A program made the translations under genes and the position numbers. From Pegea sp. RAD2-039 (Eukaryota > Chordata > Thaliacea > Salpida > Salpidae), in contig JAQGEQ010000305.1 of NCBI GenBank assembly GCA_034620365.1, positions 310,001-374,000 of the forward strand: a stretch of 64,000 nt of DNA, in the 5' to 3' direction. Under the pieces are notes generated by a model. That model was not told where the DNA came from. It ran no database searches and saw nothing but the letters and a program-made list of their open reading frames with translations. Of the stretch, positions 48,751 through 61,807 are shown piece by piece (the stretch's first letter is position 1; every line of letters starts with the position of its first letter).

Positions 48751-51700
48751 AAGTATTTACAAAGATCTTGAAATAGTAATAAAGACTTTATGTAATTCTT
48801 TGACTTATGCATGATGAAATTTTCGTATCCAAATGTTTTGAATATAATAATAGATTGAACATCTTTTTCTGAAAGATTGAGAAGAAATTTTGACAACCAG
48901 ATTAAAATATTTGATGGAAATCCCGAAATGGAAAAGAATTCTAAAATTAAATAAATTTCTCACTTTTGTTTTCAATCTATTTTAAGAGAATATTTATTAT
49001 AAACCAACCGCTGGGGTAAGTGGAAATCTCATTTCATAAACCACTGTCAATATTGGAAAATTATAAGGACAAATTGTCGACATTTTCAGTCACTTTTTAA
49101 CACAGGAAATTTTATTTCTAAAAATTTGTTTTTCTCCCTTAATTTTCATATTTTTATTAATATAAAATTTTCATTTAAAATGAAATTAATAAAATTTCAA
49201 AATAATTTTTTTTAGTTTGAGTAAAAATAGTCTTAGCCACACACTAAAATGTAAAATGAATTAAATTTAGTAAAAGTTATTTTTGTATAAGTAAAGATTT
49301 AAATTAACCACAATCACTTAAATGACAATTAATCGACTTCTTATTCATCACCTTTGAATTCCAGCTGCTACCAACAGACATGTAAATGAGTTAATGATAT
49401 TTGATGGTTTGAGTATAATTATTTAGAAACGATTTATACTTTGTTTTTCAAATATTTGAAAACTTTATGTCTATCATTTCGAAAAAAGTCTGATTTTAAA
49501 TATAGTTTAAGAAACATTGTTTTAAGATTGATCTGAATTGTGTTAATTGAAGCATAAAAAGTTGTTACAATATTCTGTTGACATCTAATCACATCGTACT
49601 CGATACAATTTTGGGCATTGAAATGTGTATAGTCAACATCATTACATGATTTGTTCTAAGAACTGGAAACATTTTGATACAAAACAAACTAGCACTGCAA
49701 AGTATAAATCAATTTATTTTGGTTTTAAAGTTTTTATGTTTAATAAATATATGAAATAATTGAAAAGCTTTGTAATATAATTTTCAAAACTGCAATTTTT
49801 TGAAAAGAAAACGTTTTAAAACTAGAATAAGAATTACAAACAATATTTTATATTACTTTGATAGTGACCATTTAGAAACAATTTAATTAAAAGTTCTTTT
49901 GGAATTTGAACTTTATTATGATAAAATGTAAGTTTCAACAACGATATGAAAATGATAACATTTCTAAAAGTCATATGATCTACAATATAAACTTTCTTCT
50001 TATTATTTGTGGCTTCTAATCATTCATTAAAAGTAAAGATACTTTTTAAGAATATTTCTTAACTGAATATTCGAATGATTAATAGTATGGATTTTAGAAC
50101 AAAAATATTTTATGTTAGAGGTTTAAAGTTTGTCTCAAATTAAAAATAAATTGTTTTGTTGGTTTGAATGTACTTCCTGCATTTTCATAAACAAATTGGG
50201 TAGTCAATCAATTTAAGAAAACAATATTTCTTCACGTTACAAATGTACATAACAAGATATTATCATTAAAAAGAAAAATTTAAAACTCACTGGTCAGAAT
50301 TTTACTTTTTGTTTTGTACATCATGATAAAAATCAGACGCGTAAATTTGTTTTTTAATTTGAAGAACCTTGAGTAGACACAAACATGTCTTTATTTTGTA
50401 GTTGTCTGTTAGATTACTGTAATAATTAAAAGGCTTGAAGAAAAAGAAATTAAAAAGTACTCATACAACACAGGAATTTTAGGTTTTATCCTTACTAACT
50501 GATTATAAAAAAGTTTTTTTTTCAGTTTATATCCATATTTATGTTTGTAAAAATATTTGATGTTAATTAAAATTGTTTGAATACATTGAAATTTGAACAT
50601 TGACCAAATGTTACAAATGAGAGTTCCTTCTATCAATAATTTTCACCATGGGGGTTTTTGTAGAAAATTATTTTCAACTTAAACAGAGTTTTTTGTGAAA
50701 AAATTGAATAACTACAAACTAACATTTAATATTAGAAACATTTGCTAAGGTTTGTTTCAACTTGAAATAATATATAAATTATCAGGACACATTCCTTATA
50801 AGTTTTTATTAAAATAGTTTCAGCAAAAAATAAAAGTATACATCTAAATGCTACACAGTACTTAGTACAAGCCAATGTCAGCTTAATAAATACCTCAAAT
50901 AGACCAGAAGTCGATGTGGGCAGAGCTTCTGTTTTTGGTATGTAAAAGTAAGTTTGAGATAGTCTAAAGGTATTTGATTAATTATTCTAAAAGGTGTAAT
51001 AAACTTTTTTTTAATTTGTTTCAAACTCAATTTGGTTTGATTTAATTGAAACTCAAATGAAATCATAGATATTGTTTTGTGTATATACGTTAAGTAGAAA
51101 GAACTCAATACTTTCACTGAATATTTATGTGTAGATATAAATGTTGCTTTTCGTTACTAAATGTAATTAACAAGTTAAATTCTGCTAGAATTTTTAAAGA
51201 AAAAATATAACTTTTCTTAAAAAGTATTAATTTATTTAATAGTTTAAAAATAAATAAACAAGTAGAGTTTTTGATAATGTTGTTTAATGGAAAAATGTGC
51301 AACTTATTGGTTAATAATAACAGTGAAAATATCTTTGTTATCAAGAAAACGAAGATACCAGATTTTTTATTATATAAATTATTATTTTACGTTCTTGAGA
51401 TTGTATTTCTAGAAATTTGTATTTTCGTAAAGCATAAAAGTTTACAACGTAAAACCTAAAAATAAAAATCACACAAATATTGTTGAAAGATGAATTATTT
51501 TCGATTTGTTGTTAAAATAAGTTTCATTAAAAGTCTTGAATTAAAATTGTTATCAAATTACCATACTAACTTATGTTTGAAATACGTTTGTTTGCAAGCT
51601 GTTTGTTTTCAAATATCACAAATTTTAATATCAATAAAATTTACACTAGTATGTCTTAGAGAACTAATAATAGAATTAAAAAAAAACTTGCAACAAGTAA

Positions 51701-54540
51701 AATGGTTTCAAAATGTTGGCATCCGACTTTTTATCAATGTAAGCATTCCACTAATATTAGTATTCAAATAATTCTTTCTTATTTAATCTATTTTGGAATT
51801 ATTTTATTGTCAGTCAAATTTTGTTTTGCAGCTACTTAAATCCAGCAAAATGGGTTTGTTACTAAAACCAATATATTACATTTGAAAAAAGAGTTAATTG
51901 ATGTACTTTTTATGCTTAAATGATTTAATTATATTTGTAAAAAGTCAGTAAGGCTCTAATTTATCTTAGGGATCAATTAAATTAATTTTAAGTTAGCTTT
52001 AAATGATTTTAATCTAATTTATTAAAGCTTACTAATTGACAAAAAATAATTAATACTTTTCGATTTAAGAATGTTTGAACTCAAATTTGTTTTGAATATA
52101 TATTGCAGTCTTTCAAAGGATTCGTTGAAATCTTTAATTAACTTAGGTTATTTGATATTTAAATCACTTAATGCAATCAGATTCTTTGAAACTCTCATTT
52201 TGTATTTTAGTTAATTTCACCCGAATGTTGAAACAATACCCAACAAGTTTTTTTCTTTAAATGAAAAATTCTTATATGACATTTCTTAGAAACATGTTTC
52301 GACCTTTATGATAATAAAAACGAAATTATACTTGAATATTGTCAGCTTATTAATTCCAACTTTTATTTTGGCTATAAATGAGTGTGTATTTTTGTGGCTT
52401 AAACTAAGTTTTTTTATGTTCATCTAAATGTTTATACAATAAAAATATTTTGCAATACAAGAAATCATAAAAACGTTTTTAATAGATATATTGTAAAACA
52501 TATGATCAAAAAATTGTGCTAATCAAACAAAAACAATATATTTGCATAGAAAAATATTATTTGAGCAAAATTATAAGATTAAAATTAACACAAACTTTAT
52601 ATAATTACAAAAATATTTATGAAACACTAATAATGAAATTTTCATTAAGCCTGAGTTAGGTTCTGGCCTATCTCTGACCTTGGCTTTTAGGTTTTATAAG
52701 TTAGATATCATTAGCGACAAGATTTTCATATATGCAATTGAATAGTTTGAATATACTATTTTAATAAGATAAAGTTTTTATATCTATTTTTATAACAAAG
52801 CAATAAAATTTATTTATTCTGTAATAAGTATTATAGTATTATGTCTTGAATTAGAAAAATATTCTTGATAAGCTAAGTTTTATCTAAGACTTAAAAAATT
52901 TGTATTACAAATTTTTTATTAATCTTCTAAACAAAGATTTTAATTCAATTCGATAATAAAAAATTGTATTTAGGTGTCAATTAGAACTTTATCAAAAATG
53001 CATGAAATAGTATATATAAAAACCAAAGCAGTTAGATTTTCAGATAAGTTTTCTTATGATTACTAAGACATTGTTATTTTAATTTAGAAATAAACAACGT
53101 TCATAAATGAACTTGAATAACTGGAATTTTCTGTTCAATACTTTTAAGTGCACTTTGAAATTAATTATGATTTAGTTTTTTATAAAAATATTTTGATATA
53201 ATCTCTCTATGACATTTTAAAACTGTTTTAAAATAAAATAACAACTTATATAATCAATAATTCCTTGAAGTAATTAGTATCTTTTAGTTTATAAATACAT
53301 TTTTGGGAACTTCATGTTGGCAGCGCTTTGATGTTTAATTGTAAGATATTAAAAAAATGTTACACCATCTGTATTTTTTGTAGATAATTAAATATTGTAG
53401 TTTCCTTATTATATTCTTTCACTTAATTCTTTTATTACACTTTCAAAAAAACTTTCTGTATAATTATACATTTAAACTAATTTGAATGGTTTGAGGTTGG
53501 CCCTTTGCCATATTTTTAATTAAAATCTATCTCACAAACTACACTTGCACGAATAATTTATGTGATCTTTGACTTGTGATTTGGTATGTTTTGATATCCT
53601 TAATAGTCTTGTGTTTTTTGTGTCAATATTCTTTAGTTTTTATGTCATTGGTTTACCTTGTGGTATAATCTTTCATAAAACATGACACATACTGAATAAA
53701 AAACATTTAATTTAATTACTTGCTAACATAGTTAAGTTTACATACAACAAACTTCAAATGTTTTTATAAAACCTTATTCTTGCTTACATTTCCTTTAGCT
53801 TTTGTTATTTATGCTTTCTTTTACACTTGTGTTGTTCTTTTACATTATATATTCTAGCTTTTGGGTTAGTTCAGACTGGTTACAGAAGTAATGATAAAAC
53901 TTGAAGTTGAATAAACTTCTAAATATCTTTAAAATAATATTCGTGTTTAATAACTATTAATTGGTGAATAAATTTTTAACCAATTGGTTTTTATTAAGAA
54001 TATGAAGTTGTAAATCATATACTTTTTTAGAATGTAACTGAATTTGGAATATTTAAATTTGAATGGAAAAGTTCAATATGTAAAATATTTAGATATCTTA
54101 TAAAAAAGCATATTCAAATAAAATATGCTAAAATTATTCTGTTATAATTGACTTATTACATGTACTTATATATTTTTAAACAATTGATAGATTCATCTAA
54201 CAAAAATACAGGTTTCAAAGAAATGTTATCTTTGAAACTTTATATCTAAGCTAATATTAAGTTGCCTGTTTGTTTCTAAAAAGCTTTTTGTAACCAAAAA
54301 ATATTATTTGAAAAAATTGATATCTTAAAGAAGCAGAGATTATTATTAATTATTAAAGAAATGAATTTCTGCTACTTCATCTAAATTATATCTGGTCAGT
54401 AGTGATATACTATTCCATAAGTAATATATTTTTAACAAATCAAAACTTACAATGGCACTTAAATATGGTTCTTTTGGTTACTTTATAATCAAATTAATCT
54501 GATTTACAAATATTTTATTCACTAGCTAAACTTATTTTAT
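48751..54540. other. Gene-free, very A+T-rich DNA
   Basis: Nothing is supported. Several open frames around 50409-51771 on both strands are Phe/Ile/Leu/Lys-rich products of A/T composition; they lack recognisable domains and overlap one another antisense. Confidence 0.5.
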
Positions 54541-54554
54541 ACTTTTCAAGTTTG

Positions 54555-54720
54555 TTAGATCACAGTGCAGGTGATGGTATATGGTCCACATACATTTGAA
54601 AGACATTTCTATGATATTGAAGATGTTACTTGGACCTGGCGAACATTTTGATCGGGTCAGTTATAAAAAACGTCCTCAATTGGCCTGAATATATCACAGA
54701 TATCTTTCAGTAAAGTGCCT
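54555..54720 (+). other. Protein-like patch, possible decayed exon or element
   Basis: A locally G+C-richer patch reads on the plus strand as VQVMVYGPHTFERHFYDIED followed by VTWTWRTF and a stop. The composition is protein-like, but no start, splice pattern or family was recognised. It is most likely a remnant. Confidence 0.2.
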
Positions 54721-55154
54721 AAATGTTTGTCATTAAAAAATGTTTACCTTTAATAGAAATAAATAAACTTAGTATTTCTATTGGTTGCTGAAGTAAGACA
54801 ATTTTATTTTAATTCTTACAAAACTGTTTAAATGGTGGTTTTTTGTTAAAGTTCATCTCTTGCAAAAGCAACTTAAATCAAGTTAAATTATTTGAACCTT
54901 GTATCCATCTTTATCTTTTGTGAGAACTTGATAGTTAAGTTTATCATCTTTCTTTTAATATTTGATTTAATACCTAAAGTTTTGGTAAATAGCATCTGGT
55001 TTGTACATTTGTAATTATTAGTTTTCTATATAGAAAACTGCCTCTTTCAAAATCTTTCTAACTCTTTGGAAGTTCATCTGTTGGAAACACTTTACTTCAA
55101 TTTAACGTTTATTGAAAAACCTTTTTCAAATAAGCATGAGATATAAATTGTTCT

Positions 55155-55331
55155 GCTTGGTGGCGAAGCAGTTACTACACCTACCTTCTAGCTAGGAAGT
55201 ACCGGGTTCCACCCCAGGTGGAGACATATTTATAAACTCCTGAGAAAAACCATAAAAAACTCGTGAGAATGTGTGTTAGCGAGATGTGCTCTCTTTAGCC
55301 ACCCTCCTTTACATTTATATATATATATATA
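55155..55331 (+). mobile_element. tRNA-derived SINE with (TA)n tail
   Basis: The head GCTTGGTGGCGAAGCAG is a box-A-like tRNA 5' region. About 45 bases on, GGTTCCACCCC is a box-B/T-arm match (GGTTCRANTCC), and the intervening bases can form an anticodon-like arm (CTTCTAGCTAGGAAG). A non-tRNA body of about 100 bases follows, ending in CCACCCTCC and a (TA)n microsatellite. This layout, with internal Pol III promoter, unrelated body and simple-repeat tail, defines tRNA-related SINEs. No acceptor-stem pairing or CCA argues for a functional tRNA. No second copy was noticed in the window. Confidence 0.6.
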
Positions 55332-57120
55332 AAAAGAAATTAAAAGAATTTCAATTACTCTATAAAAATTTTTAATATTAAGACTTAATAATTAATCAAT
55401 TTGATCTTTAATATTGAAAAACTCCAAAAAGATTAAAATAAGAATCTGATCACTAAACTTTTATTCAAATACCAAAAGTATATAAAATGGTAAATAGGTT
55501 ATAGCTAGAATCACTGGGTTGTTTTTTGCATGATTTTCACTCTGAGTTTAAGAGTCTTCAACATCTTTGTAACAATTTCTAACAGCTTAACTCGTTTCTA
55601 TATTTCTAAATCAAACATTACTGCAAGTTTTCATTATTTTTATATTTTTGAAAATGATTTTTAAAAGCTTTTGATGATTATACTTGATTAGTTCATTTCT
55701 AACTTAACTAAAACCATTTAAGTTTTTAATACAGGAACCAAATTGGATGAAATTTGAAATTAATTTTGTTGGAATCGACAATTTGATCACATTTGCATTT
55801 CTAAAAGAAAAGAATATTACATTTTTTGATACAATACAAGTAAATTTAAATATAAAGTTTCTAAGTATAAGCTGCTAGCATTAATAATAATAGATAATTA
55901 GATTGATAAGTACAATTGTACAATCTATAACCTCTAAACGTCTTTAACTAAAGCTTGAGCAGTCCTATTTCGACTCTTACAATCTTAACTAATCTAAATA
56001 AGCCCTTTTTTTGGTGGTAGAGAAAGATGAAATCATTTATTTCAACTACATTACCTGCTTTGCTGATAATAATTTCAAAATGTCTAAGAAGACTTAATTT
56101 TCAAAAGACTAATTATCTAGGGGAATCATTCTAAGTTTATCTCTTATTGCTTATGCTGGATCCACCTTACTTACACTAGAAAAGTAAAATATTAGAGACT
56201 GTTAAGAATATCATATAAGATAATATGAGGTAAGAAATGTTTTATTTATTAACCAAACTTTCCAATTATTTTACTTTATTTGGCTGCCTACTTTTTATCT
56301 TCAGCTGGTTAATATCATAAATTAATTATCATTTTTTTGGCATACATGTAAATTTTTATGCCATATATGGTAGTGAAGGGGTTTTAAAGGTGTTGAGTTT
56401 TCTGAAACTCTTTTCATCTATCTTTTTAAACTTTCTTAGTTGTCATTAAATTGGTTTCTAGCAATCTTCTCTTTATGCAGTAATCGTGTTTTTGGACTAC
56501 TATCAAGTTGGTGACTTCGGCACAATTGTTTTCTCTATCTTTTCTATTCAAGGTGATGTTAAATAAATTCGGAAATAAATCCTTGTCGACAGTCACTGCT
56601 TTTCACTAATCTTCTTTGGCAATGATCGCCACGGAACCGATGAAATCTTCAAAATGGTCATTTTAGCACAAGGTTATGATCATTTTTGTTCTTTAAACTA
56701 TCGCTGCATCATTACAACAGTCGTAATTTACATTTTTGTGAATGAAAAATAACTCTAAACAAAAGTATCCAAATTTAAATGAACTAAAATGGCTTAATTA
56801 TAATTGGTAGAAGACAATTTGAATTATGAATTTATTCATGGCGCCAAAAGTTGCCGCTAAAAAGGAGCATTTCTTTATCAAATTATCATTTTATTAAATT
56901 TATCTTTATACTGGCTTATAACTTGACTTCACTTTGTTTTTCATACTAAGTTTCATGTTATTAAAATTTCTTTGAATAAGTTTTTAAGGCTGACTTATTA
57001 ACTGGTAGTTAAAAAATCACTTTTAGTGTTTATAAAATTCTTCAGAATGTCTTTTTATCTAATCAATGTTTTTCAGAAAGTCTCAACTAATAACATTTCA
57101 AACTTTATAGAAGTGTCGCG
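55332..57120. other. Intergenic DNA, no gene supported
   Basis: Mostly A+T-rich. A slightly more complex stretch at about 56455-56720 has no open frame and no recognisable element. It may be downstream flank of the minus-strand gene ending near 57126. Confidence 0.4.
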
Positions 57121-57125
57121 CCCAC

Positions 57126-57131
57126 TTTATT
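57126..57131 (-). terminator. Poly(A) signal AATAAA of the unassigned 513-residue gene
   Basis: On the minus strand AATAAA lies 76 bases after the TGA at 57207, in the right place for a short 3' UTR. Confidence 0.5.
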
Positions 57132-57206
57132 TGAAAGAAATTACGCGATTTTTCAGCACCATTTTATCGGTTGAAGTTAGAAAAAGCTACGTTCCGCTTG
57201 ACTGCA

Positions 57207-58948
57207 TCAAATGTAATCACGTGATGAACCAGCTCCTCCATAAGGACCCAGCATCGCTTGAAAGCTTGATCTCGGAGTTAAGCTCATGTTACGTCGAAAG
57301 AGAGGAGCAGGTTGATTCACCGGAGGAGCAGGTTGATTCACCGGAGGAACAGCAAAGACCTTCGGCTTTAAATTCATCATCGCCGCCAGCGCTGGACTTA
57401 TTATCTCGTCACATTGATACATGTTGCGGTTTAAAGATTCAGTGACGCTTATACAAGAATTTGTATAAACCATCGCTGTAGATGTATACCCTGAAAGTAC
57501 CAAGTCACGTGAAAAGCCAACTCATCACTCACAACTCACTTGAAATCAGCGGCATCATGTCCTGAAATAGGAATTCACGAACTTGCCCAGAGTATGCATG
57601 AGAAAATCCATCCAAGATCACTGGAAGTTGAAAAAACCAGTCATATTGATCATCGAGTTGACGCATGTACATTTTCAAATTCTTCACTGGACAGTAAGCC
57701 GGGTACAAGCTCTGATACATTTTCTGCAAACATTTTCTTGTTGATAAATTTGTTGATTCACAGAATTCTTTTACTTTTTCACAGCCAGATCTCATCACAT
57801 ACATCCGATTGAGTTGAAAATCGTAGTGATGAGTGAAATCAGACTTCTTCCAGTTTTGCATCTGATCATTCGGTGAGGTTGGAGGAAAATGGAAGCTAGT
57901 CTCAAACCAAACCTGCACAACAACCAATCAGCAACCATACACATAGATATGGTTGATACCTTATAAAAGAGTCCGTAACACGTGTCACATGTGAAGAAGT
58001 CGCTATTATAGATGGTATATAGATCATTCAGTATAATTGGTGTTTTAAACATCACAACAGAACTACCATCGATCAGATGAGACTTCCTCAACATCCAGAC
58101 TGTATTGGAACGACTAAAAACCAATTAGATGGTCATCTATTTGAAGTAACTTTTTATAGACTCACCTAAATCGTTCATCAGTCTCGATGGAGATTATATC
58201 TCCTCGATATTGTTGCAGAAAACTGCTGAGATATGCTCTCAACTTATCTAGCAAGCCACCACTGTTGACACCAGGGATAGGTCGAACTGTGGACCAGAAT
58301 CTGACCAGCATTTCATCCAAAAGATAAACCTCCAAATGTTGTAAATCCTTCGGATAGTTGTGACTTTCCATCCAGCCTGTCAAAAAAAGATTTTTTTTTT
58401 AAAAGAAATTTAACTTTTATCTTCTTACCAAGGATGAGGGTACTCAGGTCCTCCGGAGTGCAATCCAACAAGTCGTCTTGATCGGGAACCAAATCACTGA
58501 CTTGACAGTGCAAAGCGTTCAGTGCTATCTGTTCAAAGCTAGATCTTTCATTACTACCAGCAAACCTTGAAGATCGTATCTTCTTATACGGTGGAGGCTC
58601 TAGAAAGCTCGATACAGTTCCTGCTGGCTGACTGCTTGTAGTAAAACTAGAAGAAACAGGCGCAGCCAAAAATGGTTTTTTTTTTAAAGCCGGAAGCTTT
58701 CTAGCCTTTTTTCGATTTGAACCTTTTTCTCTGTACATCGCCAACTTTGCAGACTTAGCACTTGCAGAATTTTGATCTTTTTCAAATCGTTTTTGACCAA
58801 ACTGTTCAACCTGTAGACTAGCACCAAAACTAGCTCCTAAACCTAACTCTCGCAAGCTTGCAAAGTCGATTGTTTGGCCGAACGTATTGCGTTGCTCGTC
58901 AGTAGCAGTCTCAGTAGTTTCAGTAGTTTTTTGAGCAGTTAAATCCAT
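57207..58948 (-). CDS. Unassigned 513-residue protein, five exons, probably nuclear
   Basis: Exons on the minus strand: 58948-58429, 58376-58166, 58113-57960, 57912-57540 and 57490-57207 (TGA). All borders are GT..AG, introns are very short (46-52 bases) and all phases agree, so the model is strong although the family is unknown to me. Residues 1-173 are polar and disordered-looking: a Thr-rich start, FGASLQVEQFGQKRF, a basic cluster NRKKARKLPALKKK (possible nuclear localisation signal), EPPPYKKIRSSRF, then an acidic DLVPDQDDLLDCTPEDL. Residues about 175-415 look folded, with aromatic-rich segments such as YLLDEMLVRFWSTVRPIPG and QYDWFFQLPVILDGFSHAYS and a possible metal pair FTCDTCYG. The C-terminal 95 residues include a repeated PPVNQPA. 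No signal peptide or membrane segment is seen. I cannot name a function. Confidence 0.8.
57301..57350. repeat. Tandem repeat, 21-bp unit, about 2.4 copies, inside the last exon
   Basis: The unit GAGGAGCAGGTTGATTCACCG occurs twice in a row, followed by a partial third copy GAGGAACAG. On the coding (minus) strand it gives two copies of the heptapeptide PPVNQPA. It is a likely site of length variation between individuals. Confidence 0.7.
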
Positions 58949-59820
58949 AACGATTTAGTTAAAGTAACTTGAAATGAGATTTAATAAGCAAAAAGCTATA
59001 AAATAAAAAATCAGTTTAAACATAAATTTCATAATAAGATTATATTAAACATTCAACCTTACAGCAAGACACTGTTGCATAAAATAAATTAAGTAAAAAC
59101 GTACTTCATCTGCCTACTTATCTCTTTCAAATAAAAAATAACTTTATTTCTGATTATAGATAATTAAGGGCAAAAAAAGTTCAATTTGTCAAACAGAGTC
59201 TAAAATAAAAGATTTTCCTAAAAATTCATTGAAACAGTTCACTTAAAACCATCAAATAAGTTTACCCTGACTTTTAACAAAATTTAGTTAATATAGAACA
59301 TAAAAAGCAACTTGATACAAATATCGAACAACTTTTTGTATCTTACTGATTTAAATGGCACACAATTTTAAGTTGACAATAAACCACAAAGGATTTTAAA
59401 AATAAAACTAAACAGAAATAGAGCGAAAGGAGTAGAAAATAGAATCAGGTAGATTTGACAACACTTTCAATAAAGAGAAAGGTTGAAGCAAACCGAAGAA
59501 CCTTGAACACAAATCTAGAGCACGTTTCAGTAGTAGTCTACTCAGAAAGACTGATAAATTTGCTGGTTTTTTTGCTTAATATAGGAGTTTGCTTAAGCAA
59601 TAATTAAAATAATTATTTCAAAAAACAAAATTTCTAACATTTTCATAAATTCAATCACTTTTAAAATATAACTTACAGTTAACTTTTAAAAATTCAAAAA
59701 AGCATAAACTTAAGGATTTGTTTTTTTTTAATTTGAATATAATCATTACCAAAATTTTTAATTTACTTCAAAGAAAGTAATATTTACGAGCATTTATAAC
59801 AAAACAACTTCCAAAAAATC
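58949..59820. other. 5' flank of the unassigned gene, nothing else seen
   Basis: A+T-rich DNA lies upstream of the minus-strand start codon. It should contain the promoter, but no TATA box or site cluster is convincing. No repeat was recognised before 59821. Confidence 0.4.
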
Positions 59821-60162
59821 TTTATTTTAAACTTGAATTTAAAACAAAAAACTGGGCTGAGATATTGTTCACATGTTGCAACTGTAACTTATTATCTAAC
59901 AATTATTATACTTAATTTTGTAATTTAATTTAGGAAATACATAAAAATTTTTTAGATAAATTTTTTGAAGAAATAAAAGAGTTATTGAAGATCAAAAATA
60001 AACTGAAAACTTTTAATATTTTTGAAACTCAAATCATTTGAATCTTTTAAGAGCATCCAACTAACAAATTTTTATCATAAAATAATTAATGAACTTTTCA
60101 GGTAAATATGAACTAACAATTCTTAAAGTTATTTTGTTTAGATCGTCGATGAAACTTTGTTT
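59821..60162. repeat. Direct repeat R1, copy a (342 bp)
   Basis: It is about 96-97% identical by eye to 61464-61804. Both begin TTTATTTTAAACTTGAATTT and end GTCGATGAAACTTTGTTT. Differences are a handful of substitutions and one-base changes in A/T runs. It has no coding frame. High identity implies a recent duplication or a young repeat family. Confidence 0.85.
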
Positions 60163-61127
60163 AGATTTTTCTTCAACTTTTGTCAAAATACTTAACAGAA
60201 CCAACAGGTAAATCCATTCACCTTCAAATTTAAAACAAACAAATAAAGGTAAATTATCAATTTATACATTTGAAAAAAAATTTGAATAAAAAATGAAACT
60301 TCTCATTAAAGAATTCATTTTATGAAATTGAGTCAATAAAATAAAGTTCTGTATTTTTTGGTGATTTTATATAATATTATCAGCTTTACAAAGATTTTTT
60401 AAATACAAATTCTTGTTTTCTATCTGTACATTAAGATGGCATCTTTTCATTACATGAGGAAAATAATCAAATAATTTTTTTAATCTATTTTTGTTTGAAA
60501 TCTTTGAAAGAAATGTTAAAGGATTTTTTATCAACTTAAATGAACAAAAAATTCCCATATTTTGAAAATATAGAAAATCTGCAGTAAAAAGTGGAAATAA
60601 TTTTATTATAACAGATTTTGGAAAGTTAGTTAAAAATGATGTTTTATTTGATGAACTTTATCAAATATCTTGATTGTATCACTTGTAAATAAGATTTATA
60701 TAAAAATTTGATAAACAAAAACAAGTTCAAAATGTATTTTGTATTTTTATTTATCTTTGATAAATCCGATAAAGTCTTTATTATAATGCTTTAAAATTTC
60801 CAAAATGCTTTTATAGATTATTCTACTAAACAATTATTTCCTTTAAACAGTTTAAGATTAGATGAAATGAAATATATTTAATGGGAATAGTTTATAAGCT
60901 TACACAAAAAGCAATAATATTTTCCAACTAAGAAAAACATCTCCAACCTTATTTAACTAAATTTGTGATTCCAAAAAAAAACAATGTTTCAATTTTCCTT
61001 AAAAATAAGTAAAATTTGAAAATATATGATAAATGTTAAGATGTTTGTAAAATTTATATTCAGTTTATCAAGCAAATTCAACTAGTAAGTTTACTCGAGC
61101 AAGCTGTATGTAAGAGTTACTCCAAAG
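60163..61127. other. Segment between R1a and R2a, no gene
   Basis: About 965 bases of A+T-rich DNA. In the second repeat copy R1 and R2 are directly adjacent, so this segment may be an insertion, or the second copy may have lost it. The minus-strand frame at 60367-60558 is low complexity. Confidence 0.35.
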
Positions 61128-61190
61128 ATTTCCGCACAGTTTTAATTGATAAGTAATTTACAGATGCAAATTTTTCCTATTTGAAACTTA
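61128..61190. repeat. Direct repeat R2, copy a
   Basis: From TCCGCACAGTTTTAATTG onward it matches 61812-61870 at about 80% over roughly 55 bases, then identity fades. It is older or more diverged than R1. Confidence 0.5.
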
Positions 61191-61463
61191 AAAAATATTT
61201 TAGTATTTTATGTTGGTGAAAATATTATGAAAACTTACAAAATGTGGTGATCAATTTCAAGCAGGATAAAAAATATCTTAAAATTGGTTTAACTTAAACA
61301 ATAATATTAACTTATTGAAATAATTGCTTAAAGTGTATATTGTTTGCTAAAAATAGCATCAATTATGTCATATCACCAACTGTAACTTGAATATTTATAA
61401 TTCTATATTTCAATTGATCCAATTTTGAACAAAAAACAATATTTTTGGAGATAACTAAATTAA

Positions 61464-61804
61464 TTTATTTTAAACTTGAATTTAAAACAAAAACTGGGCT
61501 GAGATATTGTTCACATGTTGCAACTGTAACTTATTATCTAACAATTATTATACTTAATTTAGTAATTTAATTTAGGAAATACATAAAATTTTTTTAGATA
61601 AATTTTTTGAAGAAATAAAAGAGTTATTGAAGATCAAGAATAAACTGAAAACTTTTAATATTTTTGAAACTCAAATCATTTGAATCTTTTAAGAGCATCC
61701 AACTAACAAATTTTTATCATAAAATAATTAATAAACTTTCCAGGTAAATATGAAGTAACAATTCTTAAAGGTATTTTATTTAGATCGTCGATGAAACTTT
61801 GTTT
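61464..61804. repeat. Direct repeat R1, copy b (341 bp)
   Basis: Second copy of the 59821-60162 repeat in the same orientation, start to start 1,643 bases away. It is followed within about 8 bases by R2 copy b. Confidence 0.85.
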
Positions 61805-61807
61805 CGT

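Noticed and set aside
50409-51771. Group of open frames on both strands
   Set aside because: The products are dominated by F, I, L, K and N as expected from A/T-rich DNA, overlap antisense and show no domain.
55155-55230. Functional tRNA gene
   Set aside because: Box A- and B-like words are present, but the acceptor stem does not pair and the sequence continues into a SINE body with a microsatellite tail.
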